A stretch of DNA of 64,000 nucleotides from Gammaproteobacteria bacterium. Its GTDB lineage: Bacteria > Gemmatimonadota > Gemmatimonadetes > Longimicrobiales > Gaopeijiaceae. Shown in pieces: positions 61,701 to 64,000 of this stretch. The position numbers were made by a program, and so were the translations under genes. How positions within the stretch are numbered: position 1 is the first letter of the stretch; every line of letters starts with the position of its first letter. A model generated the notes under the pieces. That model was not told the origin of the DNA and searched no databases. It saw only the letters and a list, made by a program, of their open reading frames with translations. The stretch spans positions 62,001-126,000 of the forward strand of contig JAPPMM010000028.1 of NCBI GenBank assembly GCA_028819075.1, written 5' to 3'.

Positions 61701-62546
61701 GTCATTTCGGAGCCCACGGACTGGCCTTCCCGTCCGGATCGGCCGGCGCGCGCGGGCGTCAGCTCCTTCGGCCTTTCGGGGACGAACGCGCACGTTGTCG
61801 TCGAAGCGGGCGCCGCAGGCGGCGATGCTTCGGCGCTTACGGACGCGCCGTGGGCCGCGGGTCCCGCGCGCACCGTGCCAGCCGAGTCGCCCGGAAGGGC
61901 GGTCGAACTACCGGCCCCGCGCGGCAACTTCGCTCCCCGGGAGACGCGCGTCCTGCCCCTTTCCGGGAAGTCTCCGGCGGCGCTGCGGGATGTTGCACAC
62001 CGGTATCTGACATGGCTTGACGAGCAGGAGGAAGTTCTCTCCGCGGAAGATGGCACGGCGCGGTCACTGCTCGCCGACATGACCTGGACGGCCGGCGTGG
62101 GACGCAGCCACTTCGCGCGCCGCTCCGGTCTGGTCTTCCGCGACGCCAAGTCGCTGCGGGAGGGCCTGAACGGCGTGCTGCACGCCGACCTGGGGCCCGA
62201 GCCCAGGGGAATGCCCAGGCCCCCCGCGCCCCCCAGGACCGCGTTCGTGTACGCCGGCGAGGGGAGCGAGCAGATCGGCATGGGGCAGGATCTGTACGAA
62301 GCCGAGCCCGTCGTGCGCGCGCTGCTGGATCGATGCGACGCCGTCTTCGCGACCGAGCGCGGCGGAGCCTCCCTGATCGACGTCATGTTCGGGCGGGCGG
62401 GCGCGGCCGGCAGGCTGGACGACCCGGAGTGGGCACAGCCGGCCATCTATTCGCTTGCGTGCGCGCGCACGGCCCTCTGGGCGAGCGTGGGCGTGCGCCC
62501 CGGGGTGGTGGCGGGCCGCGGGGTCGGCGAGCTGGCCGCCGCCTAG
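52764..62546 (+). CDS. Type I polyketide synthase, KS-AT-DH-MT-ER-KR-ACP-KS-AT*, ending at an in-frame amber codon
   Basis: 3,260 aa from the ATG at 52764. Module 1: KS with Cys192 (DAACASAM) and [13 protein letters not shown] with GHSVGE (Ser676) and KAFHS, a malonyl-type signature; DH with [11 protein letters not shown] (His986) and LDGCFQ; C-methyltransferase [42 protein letters not shown] with FSSRVG, but GQANHAAAN has His2365 where the usual catalytic Tyr stands; [13 protein letters not shown] (Ser2528). The order equals that of fungal highly reducing PKSs and suits a methyl-branched, reduced chain. Module 2: KS with Cys2761 (DMACASSL) and [11 protein letters not shown], then an AT whose GHSxG reads GRGVG before TAG at 62544. 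No thioesterase. Translation beyond the TAG stays in frame to 63095. Confidence 0.93.
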   Translation: MSASMPDSASRSASGSGEPIAIIGMACRFPGANDIEAFWRLLETGGNAVVEGVPGSGEGRWGQIFGDNAVQSEGCRFGAFVDDIDRFDDAFFRISPVEAELLDPQQRMMLEVSWQALEDAGIDPDRLRESRTGVYSGISNDEYRMLVVDSAKPAEAAACLYALSGTNLNGTAGRVSFVLGLTGPAKAVDAACASAMVAINDAVADLQQGKANLALAGGVQAILNGRIYELRADAMMLSPDGQCKTFDASANGYVRAEGCGVVVLKRLSDAVADGDRIWAVIRGSVVNHGGTGVGLTVPNTPALEQVMEDALFQAGVDPLEVDYVEAHGTGTAVGDPIELNAVSSVYGRGRDARDPLLIGSVKTNVGHLESAAGVVGLIKAALVVRRGIIPKHLHFHDPSPAVDWDRMPLRVTSETMDWPDRPGRARVAGVNCFGISGTNAHLVVQEYRGPNGAADEEGPLAAGSRQSVQVALPATLGHLQLPDRDLQARQARLLPLSGKSETALRESAGRYLSWLEERADQLAMEGADAEPLLSDMAWTAGVGRSHFDHRAGVVFRDAASLRRQLEAVTEGGDIPGPGAAGKVAFAYTGQGSQWVGMGRGLYETEPVARAVLDRCESVVRDERGASLLDVMFGRGGARGELGDTAWEQPALYALGCALTALWSSVGVRPAVVVGHSVGELAAAQAAGVFSLEDGMRFACARGALMSGMADGAMAAVFAPSARVAAAVQAHNAASAGIGLSISGDNGTHQVVSGPVEEIETISANFDSEGIRVRRLNTRKAFHSALVEPILPALEESLEGVAVASPSLTVVSNLTGRPVEPGQALDGSYWRRHAREAVAFASGVEALAELGVDLVVEIGPRSVLAPMALSAWPESAGTLTPAVISTLSPPSDDPAAPQGGDFTEAVAGAYQAGLPIRFEGLFAGEVRRRISVPGYPFQRRRHWLEAPRRRVLGAGHPLLGSRHETARGEVTFETELFPSDPEWLDDHRVFGRVVAPGALYGAMAVAASRVEGRATAAVEDVQLHNALVFTEEDSGDGRSEPARRMQLVLDAGDPLASRRFQLFSRGGDDEWTMHVEGRVSPDGSPPEAPGRIDLNSLKARLSPMDVADYYRARAGTGVELGPSFRTLRRAWSAPGEALGEVSFPEDLGSNALDVHPLVLDGCFQVVGAARDLTGPHGSVTYLPFGWERCWLTTGRLPDQVLCHVRLNEGSVAAEANADETPEVLTGELRIYDPQGRLLGGLSGYTVKRATRAALLSTVEGVNDLLYEVVWRERALPPGMPPADFFPSPAAVKSASRLFPEHLIEAGVDPDDRDALLTDLEHWSWSYALATLDALGWRRSRGAAVDPEALREQLRVMPEHSRVFRRMLEMLAKSGVLVEEGSGFVVVLGSEDPWPEVLPPKPDAHAAVMARRHPHGLTEVGLFRRSGGALPEVLRGREDPLTLLFSSGEPTAADLYLKAPVARAANRLLEEAVRQLVDALPEGRRLRVVEVGAGTGSATASVLPLLPEGRFDYMYTDISAGFFSEAEARFGDGGGCIEYRPLDIEKDPVEQGFAAHGYDLLLASNVLHATRYLEETLGHCRRLLAPSGQLVALENLSGLGWMDLTFGQLDGWWRFADDYRPHHALASPAVWRRALGDAGFEGVEVLGVDEADTDRTPDKGVIVAQGPAEVREPPGAWILAADEGGAAAQLATDLAARNQTVVLAIGGEPDVELPEPNGPGVFAATVEMQRRESWRSLIDSLPGDVPFSGVAHLMALEGAGQDATTGDVADDIERMGATALALAQGVADSGLTPEKGIWFVTRGAQVLERERGGELAGAVLWGFGKGVAREAAHLQPRMIDLDPGEMAPEPDLVNELLYPDSENHVIHRFGRRRVARLIRAESEAERLALPEEPDWVLAPDQGGVFDRPYVQPLPARPLEPREVRVAVGAAGLNFWDVFRSLGFIEEGLLGREMCGRIVEIGAEVSRVSVGDHVVGMGFGAFGPMMITHEELVASAPTDISQTGLATIPSAFVSAALSFEYSGLEPGERVLIHAGAGGVGLAAIQWVQAAGAEVYATASAPKQAYLRSLGVRHVFDSRTTAFGEEILDATDGAGVDIVLNSLTGEGFIDASLACLRHGGRFVEMARRDILTEHEMAAARPDVSYDILELDVLKKTDPEWVGRVLRDVMARIAAGDLEPIVHSRWPLAEAGAALSFMRSARHLGKIVVTAPPLSGGRLRQDGTYLVTGGLGGIGCAVAEWLADRGAGAIVLNGRRAPDAAAEETIRALRERGVTVEVALADVADAAALDRMLADMDRRLPPLAGVIHSVGVLSDGALTNQTWERFEQVLGPKILGAWHLHRATVNRDLDMFVLFSSRVGVMGNPGQANHAAANAFLDQLAGHRRALGLAGQAIAWGAWSEIGEAAEQRERIDQRRSALGGRWFTPQQGLRAFDRLVRQDVTTSVVMAMDWSVFEEAVEERPPLLEELLSAASDAEADSAAAPKDVLTQVREAPAAERENVLVSFLQGEVQAVLRLPSAPAATVGFFDLGMDSLMAVELRNRLNRALAGSYTAPNTLVFDYPDIGSLAEHLAGELVEDGGVPVSEAAPEPAREPRVQDEDDAIAIVGMACRFPGAPDLASFWRLLEAGADLVTDGRRDPGPWNGVAGDPHGADSAARRGAFLEDIDKFDARFFRITPIEARMMDPRQRLLLETTWHALEDAGMDPGRLTGSNTGVYAGVGNGDYRDVAAISGEAHGYLGTTMSVTAGRISFALGLTGPAVPLDMACASSLAAVHQAASALRQGEVEMALVGGVNAILSPEITTFMKEVGMLSTKGRCSTFDAEADGFVRGEGCGVVVLKRLSEARADGDRIWGVIRGSAVNQNGFSAGLTVPNGPAQERVIEEALARAGIEPGEVDYLEAHGAGSDLGDPIEVQAAAAVYGRQRSPERPLLIGSVKTNIGHLECAAGVASLIKAVLAMNRGSIPKQLHFDNPTPHLEWDQLPVRVISEPTDWPSRPDRPARAGVSSFGLSGTNAHVVVEAGAAGGDASALTDAPWAAGPARTVPAESPGRAVELPAPRGNFAPRETRVLPLSGKSPAALRDVAHRYLTWLDEQEEVLSAEDGTARSLLADMTWTAGVGRSHFARRSGLVFRDAKSLREGLNGVLHADLGPEPRGMPRPPAPPRTAFVYAGEGSEQIGMGQDLYEAEPVVRALLDRCDAVFATERGGASLIDVMFGRAGAAGRLDDPEWAQPAIYSLACARTALWASVGVRPGVVAGRGVGELAAA

Positions 62547-63095
62547 GCAGCGGGCGTATTTACCCTGGAAGACGGGCTGCGCCTCGCCGCGGCCCGCGGC
62601 GCCGCAATGGCGCGGCCGAAGGTGCGGATGGCGGCCGCCGCGCCGGTCGACGATCCCGCCGCTCGGGACCGCGATCCGCTGGCCGAACTGGAAGCGGCAT
62701 GCGCCGGGATGTCGTTCTCCCGCCCCGAGGTCGTGATGGTCAGCCAGGCGACCGGCACCACCCCGGCGGCGGACGAGGTGCTCGACGGCGCATACTGGCG
62801 CCGGCAGGCGAGCGCACCCGCCTACCGAGCCCTGGCCGGAGCACTCGCGGGACTGGACGCCGAACTCGTCCTGGAGATCGGTCCACGCCCGGGACCGGGG
62901 CCCACCCTGCTGCGCGAATGGTCGGACGCGGCCGACCGCCCCGACCGCACCTTCGCGGAGTCGGTGGTAGGCGCCTACGAGGCGGGACTGCCCATTTCGT
63001 TTGCCGGCCTGTTCGCCGGGGAGGCGCGCCGCCGGATCTCTCTCCCGGGCTATCCGTTCCAGCGCAGGCGCCACTGGGTCGGTCCGGCCAGGTGA
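62547..63095 (+). pseudogene. Remainder of the decayed second AT domain, in frame after the amber codon
   Basis: AAGVFTLEDGLRLAAARGAA continues the AT of module 2 (module 1 has [14 protein letters not shown]). The TAG replaces the Gln codon of that motif. About 60 codons, including the AFHS active-site region, are deleted between this and DGAYWRRQAS. The post-AT linker [11 protein letters not shown] is well preserved, then the frame stops at 63095. The nucleobase permease starts inside that stop (GTGA), so this was the true C-terminus. Confidence 0.8.
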
Positions 63096-64000
63096 GCGAT
63101 CACGGTTCTGGCGGCGAACCCGCGCTTCGCTACCAGCCCGACGAGAAGCCCCCGCTCCGGCTCTCGCTCGGGGTCGGCCTGCAGCTCGCGGTGCTCAACA
63201 TCGCCGCCGTGATGCTGATCCCCATGGTGGTGATGCGGGCCGCCGGCGTTACCGACGCCTACCTCTCGTGGGCCGTGCTCGCGTCGGTCACCATCTGCGG
63301 CGTGGCGACCATCCTGCAGGCACGGCGCGGGGGGCGCATCGGAATGGGGCACGTGATGGTCATGGGCACCTCGGGGGCGTTCATCCCGGCGTCCATCATG
63401 GCACTCGACCAGGGGGGGCCTGCCCTGCTCGCCACGCTGGTCGCGATCTCCGCTCTGGTCCCGCTCCTGCTTTCCTGGCGGCTTTCCCTCTTTCAGCGCG
63501 TCCTGACACCCGCGGTTTCGGGCACCGTGATCATGCTCATCCCGGTCACGGTCATGCCGTTCATCTCGACCCTCCTGTCCGGCTTGTCCGGCGCAGGCCC
63601 TCCCCCCGGCGCGCCGCTCAGCTTCCTGGTGACCGTGCTCGTCATCGGAGGCCTCGCGCTCAAGGCGAGCGGAGCGCTGCGGCTCTGGGCCCCGGTTATC
63701 GGCGTGGTCCTGGGCTCGCTGATCGCGGCCGGGTACGGCCTCTACGACCTGGAGCGAGTCGATGCGGCTTCCTGGGTCGATCTTCCGCGAATCCAGGCGC
63801 CCGGTCTCGATCTCGGCTTCGGCGCCGCGTTCTGGACCCTCCTGCCCTCGTTCCTGCTGGTGGCCGTGATCGCCGCCATCCGCACGATGAGCAGCGCGGT
63901 GGCCGTCCAGCGCGTCTCGTGGCGGCGCAGGAGCCGCGCGGTCGACTTCCGCGCCGTCCAGGGCGCCATGGCGGTGGACGGCGTGGGCAACCTGCTGGCC
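63092..64000 (+). CDS. Nucleobase:cation symporter-2 (xanthine/uracil permease) family protein, partial
   Basis: 303 codons to the window edge, open at the 3' end. GTG start overlaps the ancestral PKS stop. Repeated membrane helices with the family-like LGVGLQLAVLNIAAVMLIP start and HVMVMGTSGAFIPASIMAL helix. Expected inner-membrane symporter; members carry xanthine, uracil or ascorbate-like substrates. Its coupling to a PKS gene is odd and may point to a different cargo. Confidence 0.8.
   Translation, partial: MSDHGSGGEPALRYQPDEKPPLRLSLGVGLQLAVLNIAAVMLIPMVVMRAAGVTDAYLSWAVLASVTICGVATILQARRGGRIGMGHVMVMGTSGAFIPASIMALDQGGPALLATLVAISALVPLLLSWRLSLFQRVLTPAVSGTVIMLIPVTVMPFISTLLSGLSGAGPPPGAPLSFLVTVLVIGGLALKASGALRLWAPVIGVVLGSLIAAGYGLYDLERVDAASWVDLPRIQAPGLDLGFGAAFWTLLPSFLLVAVIAAIRTMSSAVAVQRVSWRRRSRAVDFRAVQGAMAVDGVGNLLA

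Noticed and set aside
55998..61793. Minus-strand open frame of 1,931 codons opposite the PKS
   Set aside because: Antisense shadow of a high-GC PKS; no domain motif, while the plus frame has all PKS signatures.
62607..63095. Separate small gene downstream of the PKS
   Set aside because: It is in frame with and homologous to the rest of the AT domain; the ATG has no proper RBS. Treated as PKS remainder.
1..64000. CRISPR arrays, rRNA operons, IS elements with terminal repeats
   Set aside because: I looked for regularly spaced repeats, rRNA landmarks and transposase motifs and saw none; only the short repeats listed were found.

Overview
The window is GC-rich chromosomal DNA from a Gram-negative-type bacterium. 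Supporting signs are lipoproteins, Ala-x-Ala/AQ-type signal peptides, an outer-membrane barrel-like protein and ADP-heptose (LPS) enzymes. The mix of large secreted hydrolases, Asp-box propellers, S9 and S15 peptidases, amidases and a DUF885 protein is what I would expect from a Gemmatimonadota-like organism, possibly host- or sponge-associated. That assignment is inference: there is no rRNA or core marker in the window to prove it.

Layout. 0.2-3.3 kb is a secreted Asp-box (sortilin/BNR) propeller. 3.4-8.7 kb is an amino-acid-type cluster of a PLP enzyme, an APC permease and two tandem class V aminotransferase paralogues. 8.7-11.3 kb holds a small membrane protein, a class A beta-lactamase-fold hydrolase and a D-amino-acid-oxidase-like lipoprotein. 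11.4-12.0 kb is a HigBA toxin-antitoxin pair. 12.2-15.7 kb has a small barrel protein and two tandem exported propeller paralogues. 15.7-19.4 kb is a molybdate operon: an XRE-substrate-binding regulator with tandem palindromes upstream, then modA, modB and modC. 19.4-21.3 kb has an FHA protein and a frameshifted trypsin-like protease-TM-FHA gene. 21.5-30.5 kb has a lipoprotein, an amidase, divergent ilvB and ilvN, an S9 peptidase and an exported FAH-family protein.

30.5-39.8 kb is an accessory island. It contains an XRE remnant, a HicB with a disrupted HicA, a 1,896-aa sacsin-like ATPase with a C-terminal NOV/DUF3883 nuclease-like domain, a membrane/coiled-coil partner whose stop overlaps its start, an XRE-ImmA/IrrE regulator and a divergent small accessory gene. 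This is the best candidate for an undescribed defence system. 39.9-43.5 kb has DUF885 and CocE/X-Pro hydrolases. 43.7-44.6 kb is a second HicBA, BrnTA-like debris and tRNA-Ala(TGC). 44.7-46.4 kb has heptose-bisphosphate phosphatase and heptose kinase. 46.4-52.2 kb has a lipoprotein, an amidase, proline dehydrogenase, a creatininase-family enzyme, a threonine-dehydratase-like enzyme and an M50-type membrane protease.

52.4-63.1 kb is a very large type I PKS (KS-AT-DH-MT-ER-KR-ACP-KS-AT*). It is preceded by a possible 17-codon leader ORF and a 15-bp hairpin, and interrupted by an in-frame amber codon inside a decayed second AT. A nucleobase-permease-family gene, translationally coupled to the original PKS end, runs off the right edge.
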